A stretch of 64,000 bases of DNA from Dillenia suffruticosa (GCA_033439265.1 JAVTVX010000011.1:12979090-13043089); one strand, 5' to 3'. Counted from the first letter of the stretch, positions 12,366-25,552 are shown. The notes: generated from the letters alone by a model not told the origin. Made by a program: numbers and translations.

Positions 12366-14541
12366 TTAAGGGCCTATCACAGGAATCTCATCCTCGTTGT
12401 CCATGTCGAAACCTACCCAATCGATGAAAGAAAAAAGGAATTCCCTGAAGCTGACCTTTCCTCTTCTATTCCAGTCAATTTCTCCTGCAACCAAGCATGG
12501 AAACCACGATGTAAGAACACTAAATGAGCTCAAAACATCGGGCAATCAACACAGGACAAGCAATCATAAGAATAGCAAGTGGTGCTGGAGATACTAAATC
12601 GATTTCTGCTGACATGGGCAGGAGATCTCTCTTGAGGAGAAGAACCATGCAAGGCTTGGACTATATCTTTCTTGTTCAGCCTCCCATCACCATTTTTGTC
12701 TAGAAACAAGAATGTTTCTATTATTGTTTTGAAAGTTGCTTCAAGTTCTGGCGATCCTATCCTTGATGTCTATAAAATGTAAGCCAAGTTATAACTTGAA
12801 TAAATGAGTAACCATGCGAAAAAAATAGAACTTATACACAAAGACATTATTTGAGTGCTGATACAGTTTCAGTGGAGGAGAAAGGCTCCATCAGAAGATA
12901 GACAAGACATAGAAGGACAATAAACTCATTGAATTGTATCCCATGACTACTATCAATGTCACATGAATCATAAAGATCCTTCGCTTCCTTGTCTGTCAGA
13001 TGGACTTGCAACTTATTTAAGCATTTGTTGAATTCATCAAAGTCAATAGCCCCATTGGAGTCTCCATCTGCACAGAGAGACAGACAGATTATCTGCAAAT
13101 GCACTCAGTCTAATTATCAAATTCTGGTAAGTTGTCTTGAGTAATCTCACCATACTCATCAAATACACTCCTAATGTTTCTCAATCCTTCCTTATATTGA
13201 GGAAATTTTAATATTATGCTGTCAAATGATCTGAATTTTTTCTGTCCTGATGCACCTCTCTTAATCTCCATCACTTTACTTTCCAGCTTTGCATCCAAAT
13301 TCTTGTACTTATTCAGAGAACTATGCCAGCAAAGCACACCTGCAACTTTGTTGGTGAGGGACTTGAAAGCAGGGCAGGCGTGAGATATGCCTTCAACAAG
13401 CACCCTGTGCCTCATCAGAAATTTGGCTAAAACAGGATACTCAATGCTTATGTAATGCAAAATCATGTATAATTCAGACCTACAGAGCATGGACGTCGGC
13501 CTGACAACAAAACATGGGCACAACAATATATCAAAGTTTTACAAATTTCATATATTTTAAGTTACTAATGTTGTCTCATGTCATCCTAGGATGTCTCTGT
13601 CATCGAAATGCTCGGTTGTAGTAGTGTGGTTCAGACAAATTTAGACGTGACCTAGAGAAGATTTCACCCCACAGAAATGTCTTAAGAGAAAGAAAACGGT
13701 TACATTCAAATACAAAATTCAAGATATTGTCTTGATTATTGTTATTACTACTGCAGGTACTCCAATTCTTCGCAATTTCTTAGGAGCATTCGAAATTTAG
13801 ACAAGAAAACTTCTGTCCATAAATTTAGACAAAGATTGTGTATCGAAACCTAAGAACATGGATAACACAAAGGAAATAGAAGAACATGTTCACTAAACAC
13901 AAGTTGAGATGATCTAAGTAAAAACAAGTAATGGATCAGAACACAAAATGGCGGGTCAGTTTCAAGCTAAAAAATTTCCAACAATGTGCATTCAAAGACC
14001 TGAAACAGGCTTCAGCTCTTGTTCCTCTTTCATGAGCTATACCTTTATAGTGAAAAGAAGCTCAAGTTTATTTTCAAGCTTGTAATTATGGATTGCCAAC
14101 AACTCCCAGCAACAATATAAGTAAGCTCAATGATCTAAACCTACGACAAACACAAAACAAGTCTCGATGCTTTGAGTGATTATGGAACCAAATAAAATAT
14201 GAGAAATTAAATCATCGACCCTTTTGCCAATTTCCTTAAAGGAAACAATATTAATTCTTCTCTTTTGGAAAGATTTAGGGAAATAATGTTGAGCTTATGA
14301 ATTGAAAAGATACAAGAGAAAGATGCATTTCAGAGTTCAGACACTTTGAGAATCATACAAAGCCAGCAAAGAAGTAAAGATACATGTCAAAAAACCCTCA
14401 TAATTGTATTCACACGAGTGACCAAATCAGATAGAAAGTTCGAAAAATGAAGTAAACCCAGAAATTTGAACACAACAATCATTGATGGGACAATTAAATT
14501 ATGTGTGAAAATGGAAGAGTGTTACCTGGCGATTCTTTCAT
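12366..14541 (-). CDS. CML22: Calmodulin-like EF-hand protein, CML21/CML22 type
   Basis: Five coding exons on the minus strand: 14541-14526, 13339-13151, 13067-12865, 12769-12595 and 12484-12366, all with GT/AG introns. They join to 233 residues, close to CML21/CML22 (about 230). Four EF-hand loops are visible. EF1 (69-80, DGDSNGAIDFDE) is canonical. EF2 (105-116) has His where Gly is expected. EF3 (160-171) is good but ends in Asp. EF4 (198-209) has Arg at position 5 and probably binds Ca2+ poorly. The conserved block FRSFDSIILKFP precedes EF1. Its role is presumably as a Ca2+ sensor; targets are unknown. The first coding exon is only 16 bases (MKESP plus part of Gly6) and follows a TC-rich leader (14553-14577). 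An in-frame extension into intron 1 exists but lacks family similarity, so I prefer the spliced start. The choice between the CML21 and CML22 names is uncertain. Confidence 0.85.
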
Positions 14542-14544
14542 GGT

Positions 14545-16242
14545 ATTTTGAAGAGAGAGAGAGAGAGAGAGAGAGAGGTGATTCTTGTATGATAGAGTGA
14601 GTAATCTCATCGTTTATATTGAGAGTAATGGCATAGAGAATCCTCTTCCAAGCAATAAAAGTTGAAAAAGAGAGGGAGCATGAGGTTCCCTGTCAGACCC
14701 CCTCAAAGGCATCATTAACTTTGACGACAAGCTTCCCTGCCACGGGCCCAAATTGAAAAGTTGACAAAAAAAATACTTAAATTAATTTTACGTAAACAAA
14801 GTGTCAAAATATTGAGAAAACTTAGAAATTTTAACAAAGTGTAGCATAAATCAAAGTATTAAATATTATCTTGCTTGCTGATCCCCCCTTTGAAACAAAA
14901 AAAAGGAGTTTTTGGTATTTTAAATTTAAAATTAAAATTTAGAATTTAATTAAATTTCTATACTTTGAATAACAAAAATAATGTAAAATTCATTTTTAAC
15001 TATTGCTATTTACTTAATTACCTTTAGTTTTCTCTTCCTTTTGGACTAATTAAAATAAAATGATAATTGAAAAGCAAAGTTAGATCGACTAATAAACTTT
15101 TACAGAGTTGTCTATTTTGCTGAAAGACCCATCGATTCCAATATTCAAATTGATTGCTTCCTATAATAAAGGGCATATATTCATGAACACCCTAGCATTA
15201 AAGGGTTATGTTCTTGTATGCTTAGCGTTGGAGTGTACCCACCTTTATGTTAGAATAGAACCTATACATTTCTTTTGAGATCAGTGTTTTGTGGGTCATG
15301 TACTTGATTCCTGCGTATTGAGCAAACATAATAAATGCTTCTCCCTTCCCACGTTCGGTTTTGCTTATCTTTTGCTGTACACCCCTGTCAGGTCACGTCA
15401 GGGTGCAGCTAATTTTTCTTTCTTATTTTAAATACTTAATCGAATTTTTCTTTCTTATTTTAAATACTTAATCGATTGCTCGATATCTGGAATCATATAT
15501 TAACTAATCAATTTTAATTTTCATTAAAATTTGTATACGAAAAACTCTCTTAACAAAATTTTTTTATTTTTAAAATTTAAACCAAATTCTAATTTAAAAA
15601 ATTTAACATTTTTCTTACTAAATTAACTATCTATTAATATATTAAGATACAGTTATGCTCCGGTTTGAGCCGTGGCATTAGCCTTACCATTCATAACCTA
15701 TAGCCACATGGCAACCGAACCGGACCAAGGCACCACATGAGGAAAGCGAGCATCAGGAGACGGTTTACCCTTGTTTTTGTGTGTAGGAACCTCACAAGGG
15801 CCTGCCCCAACTCATGTAGCGCTTTGGTCAAGCTGTGGTCATGACCAGACCATAGCTGAGAATGCTTCTATCAGAGTAAAGTCGGTCCCCATGCAACAAT
15901 GATTCAAGACAATCCACTCATGGATACCGAGAACAACCCAAGTAAAAACACTACCTGCACTGCACATTCCTTAATCTGCTTCTAAATGTGTCAACTGTCT
16001 ACAGATGAACATTGGATTTGGAGACAAAAAGTAACTCTCGCCGAGGAAGAGAGCTAAGTACATGCTGAAGGATCTGTTTTCAGAATTTACAGCCCCACTT
16101 AAATGCCAGTTTGGCAACAGAAGAATCAGCAAGCCAACTCGATTTAGAAGTAAAGGGAAAGGGGGGAAGTTGAGTTAAACGAAAATGAAAATTAATCATT
16201 GATATGGAATCTTTCTGCAATTTATCCAATATCTGCCATCAT
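14545..16242. other. Intergenic region between CML and PHL genes
   Basis: It holds the CML leader with a (GA)n tract on the plus strand (about 14553-14577), its promoter, and the 3' flank of the PHL gene. A perfect or near-perfect tandem duplication of about 33 bases lies at 15411-15476. The segment 15640-16000 is less AT-rich than its surroundings but has no sustained frame or recognised element. Confidence 0.4.
15411..15476. repeat. Two-copy tandem repeat of about 33 bp
   Basis: The block aatttttctttcttatttt, followed by aaatacttaatcg, is present twice in succession. It is noncoding. Confidence 0.85.
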
Positions 16243-19200
16243 TCACTCTATGCCATGCCGTACATTGCTCTCCAGTGGCAATGCGTCTCCATTTGCAAAT
16301 GATAGTCTTGACCTCTTCTTCACTGCAGAAGCCTGTGAGGCCATGGTCATTGGTGACATTGGACTTCCAGTTGAAGTCAAACAGCTCTCCACAGAGCAGT
16401 CTCCAAGACGGGCTGGCATGCTTGAAGCAGTTCTGTTATCTAGAGCTGCAGAAATTTCTGACAAAGAAGGCATTTTTAAAGTGTCATGTGGAGCCATCCC
16501 ATTGAAGTCATTTGAAACCTTGATTGCCAGATCAGAGAGCTCCTCTCTTGCAGCTTCAAGTCCATTCATTACCATGCCCTGATCATTGAGAGCTTTGCAA
16601 GCTTTCTCCAGTATTGACTGTAGGTACTTGCTTTGAGCTTCAATTCGAAGCTGGAGGCGACGCTGAACCTGTATTGGAGAAACTCTAACACAACTCTAAT
16701 GAGAACTGATTCCACAATTTAACTAAACATATTGTAAACTCATTTAAAGCCTAGGAAAGCAGCTGAAGACAGAATGCCTGCAAGCAGGTAGATGAAACAA
16801 GTATACTACCACATGCAGCATGATTACACAGGAAGTCATTCCCTGTGGATACTGAATACAAATTTGCCCCTACCTCCTCAGACGCCAGAGCTTGAGGGAA
16901 GCATACACAAGCCCAAAAAGGGATTGACATCTCCTAGATCTATGTTCATATTTCAACCCCTCACCCCCCCCCCCAAAAAAAAACAGAAGAAAGGGGGGGA
17001 CACCCAAAAAACATAGATAAACAAAAAATGCCCTTGCCTCGACAATCACCAGGCACATTCAAAAGGAAATATCAGCAGACAGACATGCTAACTTCAAAAG
17101 GTTTAGGCAATCAACTAGCATACGGTATCTAAATTCTTTGCAGCTTCATCATGGTGAAATATTCCAGTTAAGAATCACGACAAGGAGTATTATTCTTGTT
17201 TACTTACTATCTTACAAAGATGAAATCAGGTATATTTTTCATAACCAGATGAAAGCTGTTGAAAGGTGTTTACGATAATGAGAGGGCCAAGATTCAATTA
17301 CTCAATTGATCAAGGAATGCAACAGAATGAACTAACCTCAAGCTGCTCATGAAGTCTTCGTTGAACTTCCATTTGCACTCGTAAAGCCTCAGTAACCTGG
17401 TAGCCGCTGTATAAAATAGAATACAGTATGAAACCGGTGAGAGAGAAACAGGATGGTTTGTGTCAGAAAGATAAAAAAGCAAGATATCATACTCATTCAG
17501 AACTTGAGCAATCATTCTTGTGGATGATGGAGATGAACCAGTGTCTTGAGACTCCGCAATGCAAGAAGCTGCATTTCCATGTATACATCATGAATCAACT
17601 TCAATATCCAATGCAGCAAAGAATATTCCAATTATTCTCGCGCGCGCGCGCGCGCGCGCACACACACACACACACTCTCTCTCTTACTCCAAAGAATTAT
17701 TGACAGCAGCATGGTCAAAAATGAGTCAACCATTTACAGACAATATGAGATCCATGTTAATGACATCAAGCGGATGGAAGTGAAAAAGAGAACATTTTAA
17801 CTCTGGAAACAACCTTTTCCAGAATGTCTGTGTGGTCTTTTTTCTCCAAACTGATAAAGCCTTTATTTTTTTTTTTTTAATCTTTACTGTCAAATACCTG
17901 TTCCAGAAAAAACATTTAAAAAAGCATTTTCCTTTTTAAAAGGGCCAAAGTCCGCCCCTCAAAACATTAGCAGTCCAAGAAAAATTTTGAAAAAGAGAGA
18001 CTTCCAAGGATGAGAAGGCAAACATTTGTTACAGAAAAAGTGCCATAAATGAGTTACTAAGGTATTACTGACAATAGCCAGGTTTGAAAAACTCTTGTAC
18101 TTAATACTTACTTCAGATTTAAATATTCAATACACACTTAATTCAAAAACTTTGAAAATAAACGCACATACATGTAGAATAAACTGCTTGAGACAGGGGC
18201 AGAAAAGAAGATAAGTACCATCTTTGGAATTCTCAGCCAACTCTTTCGATGCTTGCTTGCCCAACCGGTATTTCTGCAACAATGAGGTAACTCCAATGAG
18301 AAGAATTGTTTTCTTGATACATTAAAACATATTGGTTAGTTGACAGTGGATTAGCGAACTACTTTCATATTATAGCAGGTGGCATGTTGATGTGGTAGAG
18401 GCCCAAACTTTGTTGCTTAAATTAAAGCCAACAAGACCAATGAATTTTATAACATTTTTCCCCCCAGAATCACGTCATTCATCATAACTTCTTTACCTCA
18501 AAATTTTAAAGGCAATCAGACCAACAGGAAACAGCCTCCATATTTTTTTTTGCAATTAATGAACAGACCTGAAGATGTGACTTCAAATGATAGAGGGTAA
18601 GGCCTTTTACACCCATGGTCTTCATAATTGTCTTCGGTGTTGCCTCTGCAATGCATAATGGGATAAGAATGACCAACCATCAAATCATAAGTTAAAGCAT
18701 GGAACTGAGAAATCCGAGCTTATAGCAACAAAAGTCTTTGTATTAGATACTGAGACAGAGAGAAAAGTAAAATGTCAAGAAAAACAAGAAAAACATCTTA
18801 TAGAAACCATCATTACTGGGCGTTTCAAGCACCTGCGTCCAAGCCATTGCTTAAATCAAGCAAGGCCATAATGCTTGTTCAACTTGACTTACTAAACATT
18901 AGACATTAAAAGCAACAAAGCCAACTACCATTAAACATTAAACAAAGTCCAGACATATTAATAAGAGAAGTCCCTGATCAACCATCAAGCGAGGCAACAA
19001 TACTTCTTCAATTGAGTTACTACATATTAGGCATTAAAAGCAATACATCCAACTAGCATCAAACATTAAATGAAGTCCTGACATATTAATGGTGGACGTC
19101 CCAGATCAACCATGTGCCGATAGTTTAACCTAAAGAACACAGCCTTCTAGGCACTGAGTTCAAGTTCAATTGTCTCATCTACAAATTGGACCAATTTCAT

Positions 19201-22091
19201 TAACAATTAAGCATACAGGGAAGGATTCAAGTAGGAGGGCGCAAGGGTGGTTTTTGACCCTCCCCAGAAAAAAATAATAATAATAAAAATAAAATTCTCT
19301 AATTTTTCATGTATGCCCATTTCAGACACCTGTATGATCACCCAGCCCCCTCCCGCCCCACACTTTTATTTGGTTTCATTCTTTGGATGGAAGTCTACTA
19401 ATATTTCCTCTAGACATAATAATAACAAACGTTTCTAAGGAAATCCTTGCTTTTATTACCCAGTCTGATGACTGCAACAGCGAATATACTCAAAGCAACT
19501 ACATTTGCCAAACAAATGCAGTTTATAATGCAGCTAGGAATAAATCTCTCTACTGCAGACAGTAATATAATCTCTTTCAGATGATCCATTTGAAACCTAT
19601 GTGAAACATATTTCTTGTGTCCAAAATTACTACCCCTAGTAAGATATCCTCCCAAGGAGCTCCCGTCTAACCCAATCCAGGATTCTATAACTTTGGCTAA
19701 TGGGTCCAGTTCAGAAAAGGAATATTTTGATCCATCATCTCTCTCACCATCAAAATCAGGATAGATCAGGATAGATATAAAGTGACAAAACCTGTCCTCA
19801 GTAGTGTCTGATACTTAAACAACTTGAGAACGATTCGGGGCAAGGGAAATCAATATGAGTTAAATTGTATTGTGGGCAAAAAGAATGTATCCTGCCACAA
19901 TGAATGATGCATGCAACTGCACCAACTGAAGGCATCTAAAAGTAGCAACCTCTCTTGATATATTTAGATTTACTGCAAATCCAAATAAAGATTGTTTCTC
20001 TTTCATCATAGGAATCAGTGCTGGCATTGGACCCACCTATGCTTGGAGAAAGCGGTTGGAAAACATTATGGGTATTCATGGACTTATAAAGCAAAATTCC
20101 AGTTTCTTGCTCTCTACCGTCCCCAACTGGGAAAAGGGGAAGGAATGGGGAGGGAAGATACACTCCATAACAATTACAACCAACTCAATGGATACTATCA
20201 AACTACTCGAAGTTCACCACACAAACCCTTCAACCAGCTAGTTTTTTCGACGTATTGTAGGCTTCCATCATGGCCTTTCTTGCTGCTTAAATAAAAATAA
20301 CAATTTTTTTTTTCAATTATGAGAAAGCAATTATATCCTTATAATATTTGAAAAAAAACAATTATACATATCCAGAGGTACTTTATGGCCATGCAGCACT
20401 CCAAAGCACTTCATTCAATGCGGAAAAAGATGACATGATAAAGATAGTATACTAGAAAAACACAAAGGTGATGAATGCAAAAATTATGATAAAATATATA
20501 CCAAATCAAAAGCCCAAAAAATTTTAATGCAGTCCAGAAGAAAAAGAAAAAATGCCATCATCTCTCCTAAGAGAGATCAACTAAACTCTTGCACAATCCT
20601 AGAAAGGAATCTGAAATAGTACTTTATTTATAAGGAAAATAATCAACACAGCTTAGGAGCGACCATGAAAGACATTTGAACAATGTCATCCTGAAAATAC
20701 ATTGGCGTCAGTGCCATCTAGACCAGGTAAAAATGAGGGATTAAAAAGTGAAGATTTAGAAGGGGGAGATGAAATTAAAGAAGTTCCACTATATACCCAA
20801 CAACACCTATCACATATACAACAAGGAGACCAATAAATTTCAACTTAATGATAGCCAGAGAAACTGATTTCAAACCATCTTATAACAGTATTTCAAAAGG
20901 GGGAAAAAATGAAAAATATTAAATTAACCAAAAAATTCAAATTCTTATATTAAATTAGAATTGGAAGAGAGAGAAAGAGGTGCAGGAGTTTTACACAGTA
21001 GCAATTATAACCTATCATTCATATAACAAATTTCAAAGAAATAATTTTAAATCCAACTAGTAATTAAGAAGGTAGCTCTAGATAGGAATGAGTGGCGTAG
21101 AAAAATTCGAACAAATTAAAGTCCCTCTCTTGTCATTTTAAGTTTCTATAGATTTTTTATTTTTTTTTTAATTATATAAATTTTTATCTCTCTTGTATTC
21201 GTCACTCTATTGACTGGCCCCAAAATTTGGGTTGGTTACTATTGTTGCTACCATTTGACCTACACGAATTTTAGCTGACAAATAATTCCAAGCCCACTTA
21301 TACCAATAATCAAGGGGAGAAAAAAAAACAATTAAAAAAATAAATAAAATTCATCCACAGAATTAAAAGAAGGTCAACCCCCCATAACCCACATCTTAAG
21401 AAACCCAAAGCAACTAAATGTGTGTGTGTGAGAGAGAGAAAGGAGAGAGAGAGAGATGTATCCATGCCGGTAGAACCCGTCATTTGTTCAGCAGTACATA
21501 ATCAATAAAAATTTCTACTTTGAAGATCAATTTGACAAATAATTTGGACACCATCTTTCTTATAAAAGGAAAAATTTTTATATTTATAGAAATTAAGAAA
21601 ATAAAATTCAAATTCATCAATCAAATCAGAACCAGGTCAAATCCCAATCATGTACATTCTAAGAAACCCCACAAGCAACCTAATATGAGAGAACCACCAC
21701 AATCCATCATCAATTAATCTCGACTCGAAGAACAGAACATTTCAAATTAACAGAGAAAAGGAAAATTTTCAAATTTAAAGGAGAAAAATTCATTTATGAA
21801 GCAAAATAGAACGAATTCAAAAACTCTCCAATGAGCCACATTTAGAGAGAGAGATAGAGACAGAAACATACTGTCAGGACCACCGAGTTGAGTGACGGCA
21901 TCAACGAACCTCTCGTGAAGCTCAGCAGTCCAACGAAGACGAGGCTTGGGATCAGTGGTTAAAACCAAACAGGCATCTCCTGGCAGATTCGTACCTTCTA
22001 AACTTCCCTGATACTCACTTCCTCCTCCTTCTAGCTGCACTTGTAGCTGATGGTGGTGATGATGATGATGATGATGAATCGCCGAGTACAT
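16243..22091 (-). CDS. PHL2: MYB-CC (GARP) transcription factor, PHL2/PHL3 type
   Basis: Six coding exons on the minus strand: 22091-21872, 18645-18569, 18273-18219, 17568-17493, 17406-17337 and 16668-16243. All introns are GT/AG, and the exons sum to 924 bases (307 residues). The N-terminus has a run of nine histidines (6-14). The GARP/MYB-like DNA-binding domain (about 49-105) contains PRLRWTAELHERF and ends in the diagnostic SHLQKYR (96-102). A coiled coil (about 145-190) with the LHEQLE signature (161-166) defines the MYB-CC class and should mediate dimerisation. A LEAAREEL block follows. In Arabidopsis, PHL2 and PHL3 act with PHR1 in phosphate-starvation gene activation in the nucleus. 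That role is inferred here. Intron 1 is 3.2 kb, and introns carry simple repeats only. The start MYSAI matches my recollection of PHL2. PHL2 versus PHL3 cannot be settled by eye. Confidence 0.9.
17639..17684. repeat. Compound (CG)n(CA)n(CT)n microsatellite in PHL intron 3
   Basis: About ten CG dinucleotides run directly into about eight CA and five CT dinucleotides. It lies between coding exons 3 and 4 of the PHL gene. Alternating purine-pyrimidine DNA of this kind can adopt Z-form under supercoiling. Confidence 0.95.
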
Positions 22092-22500
22092 TCTCTTCCT
22101 CTATCACAGACCAAACCAACTAGAACTAGAGGGTATAGAGAGAGAAATAGTGAGAGAGAGAGAGAGAGAGAGAGAGACAAAATGGAAAAAATAAAAAATG
22201 CAGTTCAATTTGTGTTGTGGGGTTTGCGCATACCACAGTAGTACTGAAGGAAAGACAGCGAGACTGAGAGACAGCGATGGATTGGCCTCTCTCTCTCTCT
22301 CTCTGGTCCTTCCTCTTCGGGATTGGCTGGCAATTATCATGCTTTTGTTTCTTTATTTTTTTGGGGCTTCTTGTCTTTAAAACTGCTAACCCGAGTTTAA
22401 CTGGGTGGTTTTGTGCATACATGTCTCAATTGAGGAGAACCCCTCTCCCTCTCTCAAGCTGTACCATTTGGGGGTCGACACGTGTCGCCATCATTTCAAA
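22092..22500 (-). promoter_or_regulatory. PHL leader and proximal promoter with a G-box
   Basis: Upstream of the PHL start codon the transcribed strand is CT-rich: a (GA)n tract on the plus strand at 22147-22174 reads as (CT)n in the leader, and a (CT)n tract lies at 22288-22304. A palindromic gacacgtgtc at about 22479-22488 contains the CACGTG core, a G-box/ABRE-type site. It lies about 390 bases upstream of the start codon. I see no convincing TATA box. Confidence 0.4.
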
Positions 22501-24721
22501 TCAGCTTTTAATTTTAATTTTAATTTCATTGGTATATTAACAAAATAAGTAAAAAAAAAGGGCAATATAATTTATAATAGATTTATATATTATAATTTTA
22601 GCTTAAATTTAATAATAATATTTATTACTTATTACGATGGAGAATATCAAATAATCAAATTGGTTACACTTAATATCATATGACCTGACTAGTGCTATAA
22701 AGTGTGAAACAAAACAAAGTAATTTACATACATGTTTTAATAAAATAGATGTAAGTAATTTAATCCTAAAAATATTAAAAATTTTAATTATAATTCTAAA
22801 TTCGAATCCAACCTTGATTTTTTTTCTTAATAATCGAAAAAACACACTAAATTGTTTACATATTACCTTCTTTTTGTTTTCCTTTCATAAGCCAAACTTC
22901 CCCATGTATAACGTAAAATGCAAAGATTAATGACTTTTTTAATTTCCCCAAATCTTTGTCAATATAGAGAAATTATTTTTCTCCCACAAGTTAGAGTTAA
23001 ATCAATGTGTTTGAAGAACAAAAAAAAAAAAAAAAAAAATCTCACTGATTTTGTCAATCACCATCTCACCAAAAAGGTCTATATGCACAAAGAAGCATGG
23101 CTAAATGTCGCCATTAGGGCTACCACTCACAAAGTTTGGTGCCTTTTGACAAATTCATGTGGTACACTTAAATTTGAGCCCTAATTTTTTTTTTCCTTTT
23201 TTTGTTTTCTCCATATCATCAGTCTAGGAAAAACTGAGTTGAAGCTGGTAGTGGGGGTAGAAAGCTGCTTTTGTAACCTACCGGATTAAAATCGTTCAAA
23301 CTGAGTTGAAATTGAAAAACCAAAAATCATCTTTAGTTAGTTCTCGATATTTAAAAATTTGATTAATCTGATTCGAACAATTATGTAATTTAATTTAGTG
23401 ATTGATTTTTTTGACAATTGAATATTATATTACTAAAACGGCCTTGGTATGAAAGGTTAAGGCAAATAAAAGGAAGAAGAGTTAAAAGGGGGCTAGAAGA
23501 CACTAGTAAGAAATTTAACTAATTTTTATTTCAAGAAATTTTAAAAAAATTATTTTTGATCAATGGGTTTCACCGGTCTCGTTGCTATTATATTATTGTT
23601 AATGAGTACAGCCATTTTAAACTATTTTTTATTGAGGGAGAATTTGTTGGATTATTTTGCCCATAATTAGGTTAATATATAAAATAATTATATATTTGTA
23701 TTGTCATTTAAAGTATTGATTATCTATTATTTGGTATATGGTTTTAATATATATAAAGGAGGGTGGAATTTTTAAATATGATCAAATGATAATTTTCTAT
23801 TCTGTGATAGGTTAGAATGGAAATATTAAAAGGATAAGGATAATTTTTCAAATTCTAGAGAATTTATCTTTAAAAGATCTAGATAGACACCTGACTTCAA
23901 TGGAATTAAGTACATTTTTCTTGATTTAATAAACTTTTTTCGATGATTTAACATGATATTTAAGACATATTATATATCAGTGATCGATTTCATCAAAATA
24001 AGTTTTGTCAATAGAATTGACAATCTCACTTGATGCTGTTGTGGTTAAATAACCCTTGATCTAATATAATTTCAAAGTGATTCAAAATCAAGATTATTAG
24101 AATTTTGACATCCTGGGTTAGGACGGACCGAGGACAAGGGATGAATAAAACAAGGACTGCCAACATACGAATATGAAAATGAAAATGGGAAACTCATGGC
24201 TAAAGTTTAGGAAAAAGAAGACAGAGAGCTTGGAGACAACAAGTCATGCAAATTCAATCAAAACATGGAAATATTGAGGTTGGCTTTTGTGTTTGAGCCA
24301 TCCCCACGCTTTGCCCCACTATAGAATATGGACCCAGCTTTTGGCTTTTCGATATGGAAAGAAAGGAAGGACCACAGTCATAGAATTGAGTTTTCACCAA
24401 ACCCCCCTTTTGCATTTACTGTCGAGATTTGTCATTTTTGGCTCTTTTACATGGTCCTCCTGACGGAACATGAATCTAAGGAAAAGGCCACTTCCAATGT
24501 GGATAAAAATGTGAAAATACCTTGATTTTCGATTTAATAGAATAAAATAATAAGTTTTTTAATCAAAATTTGAATTTAAAATTTAAAAATAAAAAATATA
24601 TATATTGAGACACACGTTTCAAGACAGACAGTTGAATCAAATTAATTATAGTACAATTTCGGATACAGATAATAATAAATAAATAAATAAATAAATGCGG
24701 AAATTCGACCCGCAAATAGGA

Positions 24722-24905
24722 GTTTTTAATTTTTTTTTTTATTTTCACTATCGGTATTCTAGTTTTGTCTAACTAATCTGATTCGAATATTATGAGATCC
24801 ATTTGAGAGTTGACTCTCTTAATTTTTTTCGTCATTTTTAGAAACTCAAATTTAAGATTTCTAATTAAAATAGTAGAATATCTTACCAGTTAACCTAAAA
24901 GAGTT
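24722..24905 (-). mobile_element. SINE-like element, family B, minus orientation
   Basis: The reverse complement begins with an A-box-like segment (gttaactggtaag), followed about 40 bases on by a box-B-like gagtttc region. Next come a shared body ending aatattcgaatcagattagt, then gaataccgatag, then an A-rich tail. The same order occurs at 25357-25552 and 27703-27881. It has the expected size of a tRNA-derived SINE and no coding capacity. Confidence 0.6.
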
Positions 24906-25356
24906 TGAAGTGAGATTATTTGATGGCCAACGAATACCAATGTTTTCTCTTATTACCCGGTGGAAAGCTACAGTTTCCTTTAGATTTGTTAATCCAAATC
25001 CATTTTTCCTTACAATCACACATTTCAAATATAACTTTCATTTATTTTTTTTCTTAAAAAAAACAATATAGCATGATTCATACTTAAGAATAGACTCATT
25101 GATTTAATTGAAAATATCAAGCAAAATCATAAGTTGGGGTGGTAAGAATAGAATTAATCCGGTATAAAGTTGTTAATAAAATTACTCAATATAATCTATA
25201 CATGTTATTTTTTTATTACTCATTTAGGAAAAAGTCATAAAATTTTTTGTATGTGATATTTAAATTTATTAAGCATCTTTATTAATTTTTTTATGTATAT
25301 AATATTACTTCTACCGGTTTTAACCATCTAGCTTAGAATCAAAACATAATGTTTAG

Positions 25357-25552
25357 TACCGACGATCAGTTGGTTTAATAAAATATGATATTAGATTTTT
25401 TAATCAAGTTTTTGAATTTAACTCACGATTTGAATATGGAAAAAATTATATTAGAAGGGTAGCTCTCTTATATGGGTCATTGTAAATTCCGAATCAGATT
25501 AGTCAGAGTATGATTTCATATACTGATTAATATAATATAAAAAAAAGGCATA
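25357..25552 (+). mobile_element. SINE-like element, family B, plus orientation
   Basis: It starts with cagttggtttaataaaat (A-box-like) and has a box-B-like agtttttgaattta about 40 bases later. The body carries the family signature attccgaatcagattagtc and ends in ataatataaaaaaaagg. It is more diverged than the copy at 27703. Confidence 0.55.

Noticed and set aside
13340..13526. Extension of CML exon 2 to an upstream ATG
   Set aside because: The added residues have no similarity to CML21/CML22, a good AG acceptor lies at the point where similarity starts, and the upstream microexon joins in frame.
16199..16582. A 127-codon plus-strand frame
   Set aside because: It is the antisense shadow of PHL exon 6, whose protein matches the family.
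19992..20294. 100-codon plus-strand frame in PHL intron 1
   Set aside because: No recognisable domain, no splice context, and it is antisense to the host gene.
22104..22422. Ser/Leu-rich frames upstream of the PHL start
   Set aside because: They are translations of CT/GA repeats in the leader, without domain features.
22918..23184. 88-codon plus-strand frame
   Set aside because: It crosses a long A run and resembles no protein family; composition is that of spacer DNA.
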